NCBI RefSeq assembly: GCF_033118175.1
Contig: NC_083685.1
Coordinates: forward strand, 116,778,501-116,842,500
DNA from: Dama dama
Taxonomy: Eukaryota; Chordata; Mammalia; Artiodactyla; Cervidae
Length of the DNA stretch: 64,000 bases
Direction of reading: 5' to 3'
The stretch's first letter is position 1, and each line of letters starts with the position of its first letter. A program made the translations under genes and the position numbers. Of this stretch, positions 42,196-52,940 are shown in pieces. Below the pieces are notes generated by a model that saw nothing but the letters and a program-made list of their open reading frames with translations, did not search any database and was not told the DNA's origin.

Positions 42196-42795
42196 CGTTG
42201 TTGTTCAGTCGCCCAGTCGTGTCGACTCTTTGGAACCCCAAGGATTGCAGCACACCAGGCCTCCCCATCCCTCACCATCTCCTGGATTTTGCCCAAGTTC
42301 ATGTCCATTGCATCAGTGATGCCATCCAGTCATCTCATCCTCTGATGCCCTCTTCTCCTTCTGCCTTCAATCTTTCCCAGCATTAGGGACTTATCTAATG
42401 AGTCGACAGTTTGCATCAGATGACCAAAATACTGGAGCTTCAGGTTCAGCATCAGTCCTTCCAATGAGTATTCAGGGTTGATTTTCTTTAGGATTGACTA
42501 GTTTGATCTCCTTGCTATCCAAGGTATTCTCAGGAGCTTTGTCCAGCACCACAGTTCAAATAAATTCTTTGGCACTCATAGCTTTGACTATATGCACCTT
42601 TGTTGACAAAGTGATGTTTCTGCTTTTTAATATGCTTTCTAGGTTTGTCATAGCTTTTCTTCTAAGGGCAAGCATCTTTTAATTTTGTGGCTGCAGTCAG
42701 TCAGTGTCTGCAGTGATTTTGGAGCTCAAGGAAACAAAATCTGTCACTGTTTCCACTTTCCCCCCTTTTATTTGTGATGAATGGATGTGATGTTT
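42196..42795 (-). mobile_element. BovB 3' end, second of a tandem pair
   Basis: Restarts with the 3' terminus (GTTGTTGTTCAGTCGCCCAG) and runs further upstream than the first, to 'tgcagtgattttggagctc'. About 60 bp around 'ttctttggcactcat-agctttgac' (42570-42590) are missing relative to the other BovB copies here. Confidence 0.92.
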
Positions 42796-42799
42796 AAAA

Positions 42800-43165
42800 A
42801 GCTTTTCATAGAGATGGAACAAACATCCACTGCCACTCAAACATGGCATATACATTCTTGTCTCTGGGCCTATGGTCTCTCCCTTGCTCATTCTCTGAAG
42901 CTAAATTTACATCACAACATCTTCAGGAAGAATTCACTGACACTTCAATTATGTCTCTTCTCCTACCCCTCTAACTCAGCACCATGTTGTATGGCTCACT
43001 TATTCAAAACCTAAACTGACAACTTTTTGTGCTGCTATTTTTGTTTGTTTTTATTTCACTTTGTGTTTCTTGGTTTCTTCTGTAAATTTAATGTCTTTTC
43101 AAAGTGTCTACTATATGTTTTCCATACAGTATGTGCTCAGTAAATACTTGTTGAATAATTAAACC
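42800..43165 (+). mobile_element. L2 LINE 3' end
   Basis: 'catcttcaggaagaattcactgacac', 'atgtcttttcaaagtgtctactatatg', and the terminal AGTATGTGCTCAGTAAATAC then TTGTTGAATAATTAAA. Confidence 0.75.
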
Positions 43166-44355
43166 TGTTGAAGAATAAGCTGGTAATGAGTGAGATGACC
43201 TTAAGTTTTCTAGGACAGAACCTTCTATCCATGAGTTAATAAACTTTATACTGAGATTTGATAAAGGTAATTACTATAAACATACATAAGAAAAGCTTTA
43301 ATAACTTCTGAGATGAAAGAATCACAAGGGATAGATGTTCATCTTTAATCTTTTGAAATTGATTTGATACCTGTTTAATGAAATCTTTCTTAGTATCTCT
43401 GTCAAATGTCTACGACTGGTTGGAGTGTATCACAAATATGGTATTTAGTTTTTGTGAGTTGTTCTATTACTAGATGCTAAAGAAATTAAAACCACAGCTC
43501 TTGAACTCTTTAAAGAATGTAAAATCTATTAATAATTTGGGGCTAAAACATGTGCACACAACACAATTTGAGATGAAATCCAAAGAAATATTTTAATAGA
43601 TTCAAGAAAAAAAGAGTATAGTATAAATGAAAGCTGCAATAGCTAAGAAAACTAAAAATAATAAATGATCACATTTGCGATGTGATTCTTAGGAAAGGCG
43701 TGTGAAAAGAGATATGCTCTAGTTTTGAAGGTTAGTTGGAAATATATAGAAGAGAAAGGGCATAGATTTTTCTAAGCATGGAGAAGAACACCCAAAGCAA
43801 AGAGTCAAAATAGTAAGTCATGTTCAAGCAACTGTGTACAGACAGGCTTGAAGAATGGAGGGAATATGTGAATCCAGAAAGAGGCAGAGTTGATAGAAGA
43901 AATCAAATATGTTTATTTTTGAAATACTGTGGATTCTCTTTGTCTTTTCAACAGAAATAACCTTCACCATCAACAGCCCAGTCTGACCCTTTAGCTGATC
44001 TAATGACGATCCCAGCTTTGTAGGCTATTATTTGCAATAATTTCTGCCATATGAGTGTAATGGGGAAAACACATTGCAAAGTGAATTACTTTTGAAACGG
44101 ATTGCATGCTGACATTTGGGAAATTAGATCCTGAGCACAATGCATCCTGATTATTTGAGGTGCCGTCTCATCCTGAAAAGATAAATTCAGTCCAACAGTT
44201 TTTTTAAAATCTGCAAGTTAAATTAAAGTTCTATCCTTTGGCAAGGTCCTTCTAAAAACTTTTGGTCACTATTCAGATAAATAATCATGAGCAGGGATTG
44301 TTATTAGCCTGAACAATCTAATTGGGTCTGAGAAGTCCAGAAATAGCCTCACTCA
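43166..44355. other. Unique AT-rich DNA, about 1.2 kb
   Basis: No repeat assigned. 43960-44350 is repeat-free with several TAATT/ATTTGCAT-like homeodomain and octamer-type words and could be a conserved non-coding element. No gene recognised. Confidence 0.4.
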
Positions 44356-44365
44356 AACATATCTT

Positions 44366-44551
44366 CTTTATTTATTTATATTTTATTATTTTTGGCAGCA
44401 TCATATTGCTGTTGTGGTGCTCTTCATTGGGGTGCATGGGCTTAGTTGTCCCAAGACATGTGGCATCTCAGTTCTCCTACCAGGGATTGAACTTGTGTCC
44501 CCTGCATTGAAAGGCGGATTCTTAAGCACTGGATCATCAGGGAAGTCCCCC
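44366..44551 (-). mobile_element. CHR-type SINE
   Basis: TTTATTATTTTTGGCAGCAT to GCACTGGATCATCAGGGAAG. CAAACATATCTT and CAAATGTATTTT flank it as a degenerate target duplication. Confidence 0.9.
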
Positions 44552-45117
44552 CAAATGTATTTTAGGCGAGCCCCTAGCAGCTTCTGCCAGCCTACCCCCA
44601 TCTTGTGGAGAATTCTGTTGTGCCCCTTCTGTGCACCCAAATGTGTCACTGCCACACATGATCCTGCTCAGTTGGCTTTCTTTCTATTTTCTGGAAAAAG
44701 CACAGCCACGCTCTCTAATGAAGAACAAATGGCTCTTCACTTCTCCATTTCCACTCAGCAAATTCCTCTGGTACCACACCAGTCCATCTTGTCATGAACA
44801 TGCATTTGCTTTGGCCCTTCCTCCTCCTCCAAAAAGTTTTTGTGTTGATGGGCTTCTGGGCTGAACCACAATGAGTCCTGAATCTGGGAACACAGCTAGG
44901 CAATGAGTTTGACAAAGGCCCTTCTGAGAGCTACCATAAATGTTGCTATTTGAAAGCAGAAGCCTCCCTTTTTTACTGAACATCTTCAAATAGAACAATG
45001 TGATGAGAGGATGTGAAGATGGGCAGAGAGAAAAACAAGGCCTACAAGAAGATTAGAGAATGAATCTGGAAATTAACTAGGAGTTCTAGAGAGGAATTAA
45101 GGATATGAATGCAAAAG
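44552..45117. other. Unique DNA
   Basis: No repeat or gene recognised. Confidence 0.4.
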
Positions 45118-46811
45118 TTCAATTCAATTGCTCAGTCATGTCTCACTCTTTGCAACCCCATAGACTGTAGCACGCCAGGCCTCCCTGTCCATCACCAACT
45201 CCCAGAGTTTACTCAAACTCATGTCCATTGAGTCGGTGATGCCATCCAATCATCTCATCCTCTGTCATCCCCTTCTCCTCCTGTCTTCAATCTTTCCCAG
45301 CATCAGGGTCTTTTCAAATGAGTTAGTTCTTTGCATCAGGTGGACAAAGTATTGGAGTTTCAGCTTCAACATTAATCCTTCAATGAACATTCAGGACTGA
45401 TTTCCTTTAGGATGGATTGGTTGGATCGCCTTGCCATTCAAGGGACTCTCAAATCTTCTCCAACACCATAGCTCAAAAGTAGCAATTTTTCGGCACTCAG
45501 CTTTCTTTACATTCCAACTCTCACATCCATACATAACTACTGGAAAAACCATAGCTTTAACTAGATGGACCTTTGATGGCAAAGTAATGTCCCTGCTTTT
45601 TAATATGCTGTCTAGGTTGGTCATAACTTTTCTTCCAGGGAGCAAGCATCTTTTAATTTCATGACTGCAGTCACCATCTGCAGTGATTTTGAAACCTCCC
45701 CAAATAAAGTCTCTCACTTTTTCCACTGTTTCCCCATTTGCCATGAAGTGATGGGACCAGATGCCATTATCTTAGTTTTCTAAATGTTGAGTTTTAAGCC
45801 AACTTTTTCACTCTCCTCTTTCACTTTCATCAAGAGGCTCTTTAGTTCTTCTTCAATTTCTGCCATAAGGGTGGTGTCATCTGCATATCTGAGGTTATTG
45901 ATATTTCTTTGGCATTGCCTTTCTTTGTGATTGGAATGAAAGCTGCCCTTTTCCTGCCCTGTGGCCACTACTGAGTTTTCCAAATTTGCTGGCATATTGA
46001 GTGTACTACTTTCACAGCATCATCTTTTAGGATTTGAAATAGCTCAACTGGGATTCCATCACCTCCACCAGCTTTGTTCACAGTGATGCTTCCTAAGGCC
46101 CACTTAACTTCAAATTCCAGGATGTCTGGCTCTAGATGAGGGATCACACCATCGTGATTATCTGGGTCATGAAGATCTTTTTTGTATAGTTCTTCTGTGT
46201 ATTCTTGCCACCTCTTCATAATATCTTCTGCTTCTGTTAGGTCCATACCATTTCTGTCCTTTATTGTGCCCATCTTTGCATGAAATTTTCCCTTGGTATC
46301 TCTAGTTTTCTTGAAGAGATCTCTAGACTTTCCCATTCTATTGTTTTCCTCTATTTCTTTGCACTGATCACTGAGGAAGGTTTTCTTATCTCTCCTTGTC
46401 ATTCTTTGGAACTCTGCATTCAAATGCGTATATCTTTCCTTTTCTCCTTTGTCTTTAGCTTCTCGTCTATTCACAGCTATTTGTAAGGCCTCCTCAGACA
46501 ACCATTTTGCTTTTTTGCATTTCTTTTTCTTAGGGATGGTCTTGATCCCTGCCTCCTGTACAATGTCACGAACCACCGTCTGTAGTTTTTCAGGCACTCT
46601 GTCAGATCTAATCCCTTGAATCTATTTGTCACTTCCACTGTATAATTGCAAGGGATTTGATTTAAGTCATACCTGAATGGTCTAGTGGTTTTCCCTACTT
46701 TCATCAACTTAAGTGTGAATTTGGCAATAAGGAATTCATGGTCTGAGCCACAGTCAGCTCCCGGTCTTGTTTTTGCTGACTGTATAGAACTTCTCCATCT
46801 TTGGCTGCAAA
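45118..46811 (-). mobile_element. BovB LINE, 1.7 kb, internally deleted
   Basis: The longest BovB here. Minus strand from the 3' end (TTCAATTCAATTGCTCAGTC on plus) to the region between endonuclease and RT. Target duplication GAATGCAA[A/T]AG at 45107-45117 and 46812-46822. The RT core upstream of YADD is deleted near 45910. Confidence 0.94.
45391..46707 (-). pseudogene. Broken BovB ORF (linker and RT remnants)
   Basis: 45968-46597 is a 209-codon open stretch between endonuclease and RT, rich in Lys/Arg and containing AKWLSEEALQIAVNRREAKD. YADD is encoded at 45876-45887. Between them the RT fingers, motif A and GxRQG-type block are absent. Further stops precede the C-terminal piece 45391-45744. 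Not translatable as an enzyme. Confidence 0.88.
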
Positions 46812-46822
46812 GAATGCAATAG

Positions 46823-46939
46823 TGGAAGGTTAATAATTTCTACATAAGTGAAATTAGATTGCTATTTTGATGATTAAATTGATCTAAGCATGCATATAAC
46901 CATGGATTTTCATATAAAATAATAGCTCTTCTTCACAAA
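46823..46939. other. Unique spacer
   Basis: Nothing recognised. Confidence 0.35.
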
Positions 46940-47180
46940 CCTCTACATGGAGTCAGAGAAACCAGAGTTTGAATCCTGGCTTTATTGCTTACTAGATTAA
47001 TGATCTTGGTTCTATTATTTAATCTCTCTAAACCTTCATATTTTTCTTTATAAAATGAGAATGCTAAGAGTATCTACCTCAATATGTTAATGTGAGGGTA
47101 AAAAAGCTAATAGTTATAAAGAACTTAGCACTTTGCCTAGCATGCAACAAGCACAAAATAAATGTTAACTTTTATTATTT
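46940..47180 (+). mobile_element. MIR SINE, near full length
   Basis: 'agagtttgaatcctggctttattgcttactag', 'ttatttaatctctctaaaccttcat', 'ataaaatgagaatgctaagagtatctacctc', 'aagaacttagcactttgcctagcatgcaacaagcac', AAATAAATGTTAACTTTTAT. Confidence 0.85.
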
Positions 47181-47559
47181 TTGAAATTTATGTAAGTCTA
47201 ATATCTCTAATCAAATTGGTTTATATTCACTAGAAGGAGTGCCTAATTAAAAGAATTTTACACTGAGTCTTTGGGGACAGCAAATTATCACCCTCTGACT
47301 GATCTTTTTGTATTTTCATTGGGTTGGCTTAAATGAAGTTGCACCTATAAATATAAATATGCCTCTGATACCACTGAGCAAGGTGTTTTCTTTTTTCTTT
47401 TCAGAAAGCTAGGCAAATATTTAATAGTTAATAGACTTTGCAATTTTCCCAAAGCAGATTAAGTGAATACCTCTAACACTAATTCTAATAGTTAGTTAGT
47501 TTATTTTCATTACAATACTGCAATTTTATAGATCAGGAAACTGTATCAGAGAAAGAGTG
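47181..47559. other. Unique DNA, short MIR-like piece
   Basis: 47515-47565 ('attttatagatcaggaaactgtatcagagaaag') resembles a MIR core. The remainder is unassigned. Confidence 0.35.
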
Positions 47560-48159
47560 AAGTTATTGCCTGCTGGACACATCCACTTGACCATTTTCCA
47601 GGTGTCTCATGCCAAAGTTTGGTGCAAAACTAAACTTATTATTTAAGCCCACACATTTCCTCTTTTTATATTTTTTTTCTCAGTTAATGTCACCACCATC
47701 CAGACCCAAGCCAGAAATCTGAGTCATCTCAGCCTTCTCCTTCCCCCTCATGCCTCATTACACCAAGTTTTGTAGAGTTTTACCTAATATTTTTTGAACC
47801 TGACCTCTTCTCTATTCTTACCACCAGTGCTTTCATTCAAGCTTCCACTACATCTCACTCAAACTACTGCAATTTTCTTCTAACTGATCTGACACTAGCC
47901 ATGCTGCCTTCATAACAATTTTCTACACAGCTGTCAAGATGATGTATCTAAAACACAAAACTTATCATGTCAATTCCCAGCTTAAATTTCAATGATTCCT
48001 TACTGCCTTAATGAAGCCCAGGTTTCTTAGTATGACCCTCATGATCCTAAAGCACACCTCTATCTTAGTCCTATCCAAGTTCAATTAAAATGAAGTATGT
48101 ATGTGATGATCTCCCTTTTTAGACTCTGGCCTCTTTAAAGGTAGAGACAAAGTCTTTTC

Positions 48160-50225
48160 TTTCTTTCTTTTTTTAAAAATTAATTGATTTATTTAACTTT
48201 ACAACATTGTATTGGTTTTGCCATACATTGACTTGAATCTGCCATGGGTGTACATGTGTTCCCCATTCTGAACCCCCCTCCCACCTTCCTCCCCATCCCA
48301 TCCCTCTGGGTCATCCCAGTGCACCAGCCCTGAGCACCCTGTCTCATGCATTGAACCTGGACTGGTGATTCATTTCACATATGATAATTTACATGTTTCA
48401 ATGCCATTCTCCCATATCATCCCATCCTCGCCCTCTTCCACAGAGTCCAAAAGACTGTTCAATATGTCTGTGTCTCTCTTGCTGTCTTACATACAGGGTT
48501 ATCATTACCATCTTTCTAAATTCCATATATATGCGTTAGTATACTGTATTGGTCTTTATCTTTCTGGCTTACTTCACTCAATATAATAGGCTCCAGTTTC
48601 ATCCACCTCATTAGAACTGATTCAAATGTATTCTTTTTAATGGCTGAGTAATATTCCATCGTGTATATGTACAACAGCTTTCTTATCCATTTGTCTGCCA
48701 ATGGACATTTAGGTTGCTTCCATGTCCTAGCTATTATAAACAATGCTGCAATGAACATTGGGGTACATGTGTCTCTTTCATTTCTGGTTTCCTCAGTGTG
48801 GAGGTCCAGCAGTGGGATTGCTGGGTCGTATGGCAGTTCTATTTCCAGTTTTTTAAGGAATCTCCACACTGTTCTCCATAGTGGCTGTACTAGTTTGCAT
48901 TCCCACCAACAGTGTTAAGAGGGTTCTCTTTTCTCCACACCCTCTCCAGCATTTATTGCCTGTAGAGTTTTGGATAGCAGCCATTCTGACTGGCATGTAA
49001 TGGTACCTCATTGTGGTTTTGATTTGAATTTCTCTGATAATGAGTGATGTTGAGCATCTTTTCATGTGGTTGTTAGCCATCTGTATGTCTTCTTTGGAGA
49101 AATGTCTGTTTAGTTGTTTGGTCCACTTTTTGATTGGGTCTTTCATGTTTCTGGGATTGAGCTGCAGGAGTTGCTTGTATATTTTTGAGATTAATCCTTT
49201 GTCTGTGGCTTCATTTGCTATTATTTTCTCCCATTCTGAAGGCTGTCTTTTCACCTTGCTTATAGTTTCCTTTGCTGTGCCGAAGCTTTTAATTTTAATT
49301 AGGTCCCATTTTTTTATTTTTGCTTTTATTTCCAATATTCTGGGAGGGGGGGTCATAGAGGATCCTGCTGTGGTTTATGTCGGAGAGTGTTTTGCCTATG
49401 TTTCCTCTAGGAGTGTAATAGTTTCTGGTCTTACATGTAGATCTTTAATCCATTTTGAGTTTATTTCTGTGTATGGTGTTAGGAAGTGTTCTAGTTTCAT
49501 TCTTTTACAAGTGGTTGACCAGGTTTCCCAGCACCACTTGTTAAAGAGATTGTCTTTTCTCCATTGTATATTCTTGCCTCCCTTGTCAAAGATAAGTTGT
49601 CCATAGGTGTGTGGATTTATCTCTGGGCTTTCTATTCTGTTCCATTGATCTATATTTCTGGCTTTATGCCAGGACCACACTGTCTTGATGACTGTGGCTT
49701 TGTAGTAGAGACTGAAGTCAAGCAGGTTGATTCCTCCAGTTCCATTCTTCTTTCTCAAGATTGCTTTGGCTATTTGAGGTTTTTTGTATTTCCATACAAA
49801 TTGTGAAATTATTTGTTTTAGTTCTGTGAAAAATACCGTTGGTAGCTTGATAGGGATTGCATTGAATCTATAGATTGCTTTGCGTAGTATACTAATTTTC
49901 ACTATATTGATTCTTCCAATCCATGAACACGGTATATTTTCCATCTATTTGTGTCCTCTTTGATTTCTTTCATCAGTGTTTTATAGTTTTCTATATATAG
50001 GTATTTTGTTTATTTAGGTAGATTTATTCCTAAGTATTTTATTCTTTTCATTGCAATGGTGAGTGGAATTGTTTACTTAATTACTCTTTCTGTTTTCTCA
50101 TTGTTAGTGTTTAGGAATGCAAGGGATTTCTGTGTGTTAATTTTATATCCTGCAACTTTACTCATTTATTGATTAGTTCTATTAATTTTCTGGTGGAGTC
50201 TTTAGGGTTTTCTATGTAGAGAATC
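48160..50225 (-). mobile_element. L1, 2.07 kb, 5'-truncated, clean insertion
   Basis: Minus strand. Pyrimidine-rich tail, 3'UTR (TTACAACATTGTATTGGTTT), then ORF2 up to the RT region. Target duplication AGAGACAA[A/C]GTCTTTTC, 17 bp with one mismatch, at 48143-48159 and 50226-50242. The low divergence of the duplication suggests a recent event. Confidence 0.95.
48516..49944 (-). pseudogene. L1 ORF2 C-terminal half, two frameshifts
   Basis: Three consecutive open pieces, 49396-49944, 48853-49356 and 48516-48869, encode successive parts of ORF2 downstream of the RT active site, ending ILTHIYGI. A stop separates the first two. A shift near 48860 falls in the cysteine-rich region, so the usual C/H motif is lost (CGEKRTLLTLLVGM). 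Inactive. Confidence 0.9.
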
Positions 50226-50275
50226 AGAGACAACGTCTTTTCATCTTTGTATCTGAGCATCTAGCAGCATCAGTA

Positions 50276-50339
50276 AAAAAAAATTGTTCAACTCAAATGA
50301 AATGGTGATTTCAGGTTTGAAGTCATGTGGATCAGCTGA
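50276..50339. other. Unique spacer
   Basis: Nothing recognised. Confidence 0.3.
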
Positions 50340-50525
50340 TACTTTTTAAAGTGACTTTTATATTTCAAAAATTAGATGTAACTCATGTACCATAAAATTT
50401 ACCATTTTAATATATTTGGTGGTTTTTACTATATTCATAGTTGTATAACCAATATGACTATCTAATTCCAGAACATTTTTTATCACCTGAAAAAGAAACT
50501 CTTTACCCATTAATGGCCTCTTTCT
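50340..50525 (-). mobile_element. Old L1M 3'UTR piece
   Basis: 'gatgtaactcatgtaccataaaatttaccattttaa' and 'gttgtataaccaatatgactatctaattccagaac' are an L1M 3'UTR read backwards. Confidence 0.7.
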
Positions 50526-50801
50526 ATTATTCCTTCTTCCTCATCAAGAAAGTGAAAAGATAATCCACAGGATGGGAGAAAATATTTGCAAACCATATAT
50601 CTTGTAAAGGACTATTATCCAGACTACATAAAGAACTCTTACAATTTAACAATAAAAAGACAAACAACCCCATTAAAGAATAAGGAAAAAGGATGAGAAT
50701 AACTATTTCTCTGAAGGAAATATACAAATGGCCAATAAGCACATGAAAATATGTTCAACATCATTAGTCATTAGGGAAATGCAAATTGAAACTATAATGA
50801 A

Positions 50802-51039
50802 GGGAATTCCCTGGTGGTCCAGTGGTTAAGAATCCACCTTCCACTGCAGGGAATGCATGTTCGAGCTCGGGTCTGGGAACTAAGATCCCACATGCCATAG
50901 GGCAACTAAGCCTATGCACCACAATTATTGGGCCCATGCACTCTGGAGCCTGTGCACCATACCAAAGATCCTGTGTGATGCAACTAAGACCCAACATAGC
51001 CAAAAAATGTAAAACTAAAAATAAATAAATATTTTTTAA
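50802..51039 (+). mobile_element. CHR-type SINE in old L1M
   Basis: GGGAATTCCCTGGTGGTCCA to 'acccaacatagccaaaaaatg'. Target duplication AAACTA[T/C]AATGAA at 50789-50801 and 51040-51052. Confidence 0.93.
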
Positions 51040-51217
51040 AAACTACAATGAAATACCACTTTACACCCAACAGAACAGCTATAATCAAAAGAACAGATAA
51101 CAGAAAGCATTGGAAAGGATATAGAGAAACTAGAATCTGTATATATTGCTTGTAGGAATGTAAAATGGTACAGTTGCTTTGGAATATAGTTTGGTAATTT
51201 CTGAAAAAGTTAAAAAT

Positions 51218-51963
51218 GGTACACACAGTGGAATATTACTCAGCCATTAAAAAGAATGAAATAATGTCACTTCCAGCAACATGGATGGACCTGGAGATTA
51301 TTATATTAAGTGAAGTAAGTCAGACAGAGAAAGACAAACAGATGATATCACTTAGACTTGGAATTTAAAAAAAGAGATACAAATGAACTTATTTACAAAA
51401 CAGAAACAGACTCACACACAGACTTAGAGAACAAACTTATGCTTATCCTAGGGGCTTCCTTGGTAGCTCAGTCGTAAAGAATTTTCCTGCTGATGCGGGA
51501 GATGCGGGTTTGATCCCTGGGTGGGGAAGGTCCCCTGGAGAAGGAAATGGCGACCCACTCTAGTATTCTTGCCTGGGAAATTCCATGGACAGAAGAACCT
51601 GGCAGATTATATAGTCCATGGGGTCACAAAGAGTCAGACATGACTTAGCAACTAAACAACAACCACCCTGAGGGGCGAGTAGGGGAAAGGGATAGACTGG
51701 GAGTTTGGGATTGACATGTACACACTACTATATTTAAAATAGATCACCAAGAAGGACCTACTGTATACCACAGGGAGCTCTGCTAAATATTCTGCAATAA
51801 CTTAAATGGGAAAAGAATTTGAAAAAGGATACTTGTGTATGTATAACTGAATCACTTTACTGTACACCTGAAACTAACACAACACTGTTATTCAACTGTA
51901 ATCCAACATAAAATAAAAATAAATAAAGAGAAACAAAACCAGAGAAACATCCTCTCCCCCCCA
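51218..51963 (+). mobile_element. Ruminant L1 3' end in old L1M, C-rich terminus
   Basis: 'cacagtggaatattactcagccattaaaaagaatg' through 'ctgtacacctgaaactaacacaacac' and an A-rich tail, then a non-A extension ending in C(7) at 51956-51962. Perfect 15-bp duplication GAAAAAGTTAAAAAT at 51203-51217 and 51964-51978. Confidence 0.93.
51450..51661 (+). mobile_element. Bov-tA SINE in L1
   Basis: GGGGCTTCCTTGGTAGCTCA to 'gggtcacaaagagtcagacatgacttagcaac', ending in an ACAACAAC tail. Confidence 0.95.
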
Positions 51964-52049
51964 GAAAAAGTTAAAAATAGAGTTACCATATGATTCAGGA
52001 ATTCTACTCCTAGGTATATACCCAAGAAAATTGAAAATGTATATTTGCA

Positions 52050-52066
52050 AAAAAAAAAAAAAGAAA
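52050..52066 (+). mobile_element. Poly(A)-only insertion
   Basis: A13-G-A3, flanked by a perfect 17-bp direct repeat GAAAATGTATATTTGCA (52033-52049 and 52067-52083). Nothing but an A-tail lies between. It reads as an aborted target-primed reverse-transcription event. Confidence 0.75.
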
Positions 52067-52536
52067 GAAAATGTATATTTGCACAAAAACATGTATATAA
52101 ATATTCATAGCAGCATTATTCATAATAGCCCCAAAGTGGAAGCAACTCAAATAGCCATAAAATGATGAATAGATAAATAAAATGTGATATAGCCAAACAA
52201 TGGAATATTATTCAGCTACTTAAAAAGGAATGGAGTATTGACACATGCTACAATATGGATGAACCTCAAAACATTATATGAAAGAAGCTATACATGAAAG
52301 ACTACACATTGAAAGATTTCATTTATATGAAATATCCAGAAAAAGCAAATCTATATAGAAAGAAATAGATTAGTAGTTACCTAGAGCAGGAGGGAAAGAG
52401 AGGAAATGGGGAGTGACTGCTAATGGGTAAACAGTTTCTTTTTGGAGTGATGAAATGTTCTAAAGTCTATGGTGGTGATGGCTGCTCAACTCTGTGAATT
52501 TACTAAAACCCACTGAATTATTAAAAGGATGAATCT

Positions 52537-52871
52537 GGGGGCTTCCCTGGTGACTCAGTGGTAAAAAAGCCGATGTAGGAGACACAGGTTCGATCCCTGA
52601 TCCAGGAAGATCCTACATGCTGTGGAGCAACTAAGCCCATGTGCCTCAACTATTAAGCCTGTGCTCTAGAGCCCAGGAGCCAAAACTTCTGAGCCCACAT
52701 GCCACAACTACTATGCACCCTAGAGCCCTAGCTCTGCAACAAGAGAAGCCTCTGCAACGAGAAGCCTGTACACCACAACTAGAGAGTAGTCCTCCGCTCA
52801 CCACTACTAGAGAAAAGCCTGTGCGACAGCAAAGACCCAGTACAGTAAAAAAATAAACAAATAAAAATTAT
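52537..52871 (+). mobile_element. CHR-type SINE, near full length
   Basis: Head lacks about 15 bp ('ggtaaaaaagccgatgtaggag'). Target duplication ATTAAAAGGATGAATCTG at 52518-52535 against ATTAAAAAAGGATGAATTTG at 52872-52891. Confidence 0.92.
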
Positions 52872-52940
52872 CTATTAAAAAAGGATGAATTTGATGGTAT
52901 GTGAATTACAGTTCAACAAAATATTTTTATTTAAAACAAA

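Larger units (their letters stand above)
47560..50275 (+). mobile_element. L2 LINE split by a 2.07-kb L1
   Basis: L2 left part 47560-48159: GTCACCACCATCCAGACCCA, 'ctactgcaattttcttctaactgatctg', 'ttatcatgtcaattcccagcttaaa'. Right part 50226-50275: 'tcatctttgtatctgagcatctagcagcatc'. Continuous once the L1 is removed. Confidence 0.78.
50526..52940 (+). mobile_element. Old L1M with three later insertions
   Basis: ORF2 C-terminal region and 3'UTR: 'aaagtgaaaagataatccacaggatggg', GGAAATGCAAATTGAAACTA, 'gagttaccatatgattcaggaattctactcctagg', 'ttcatagcagcattattcataatagcc', ending 'ggtatgtgaattacagttcaacaaa'. Contains a CHR, an L1 3' end with a Bov-tA inside, a poly(A) insertion and a second CHR. Confidence 0.8.

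Noticed and set aside
47322..47340. ATTGGGTTGGCTTAAATG as a third mariner MITE end
   Set aside because: The first dozen bases match, but no complementary second arm lies within 200 bases on either side.
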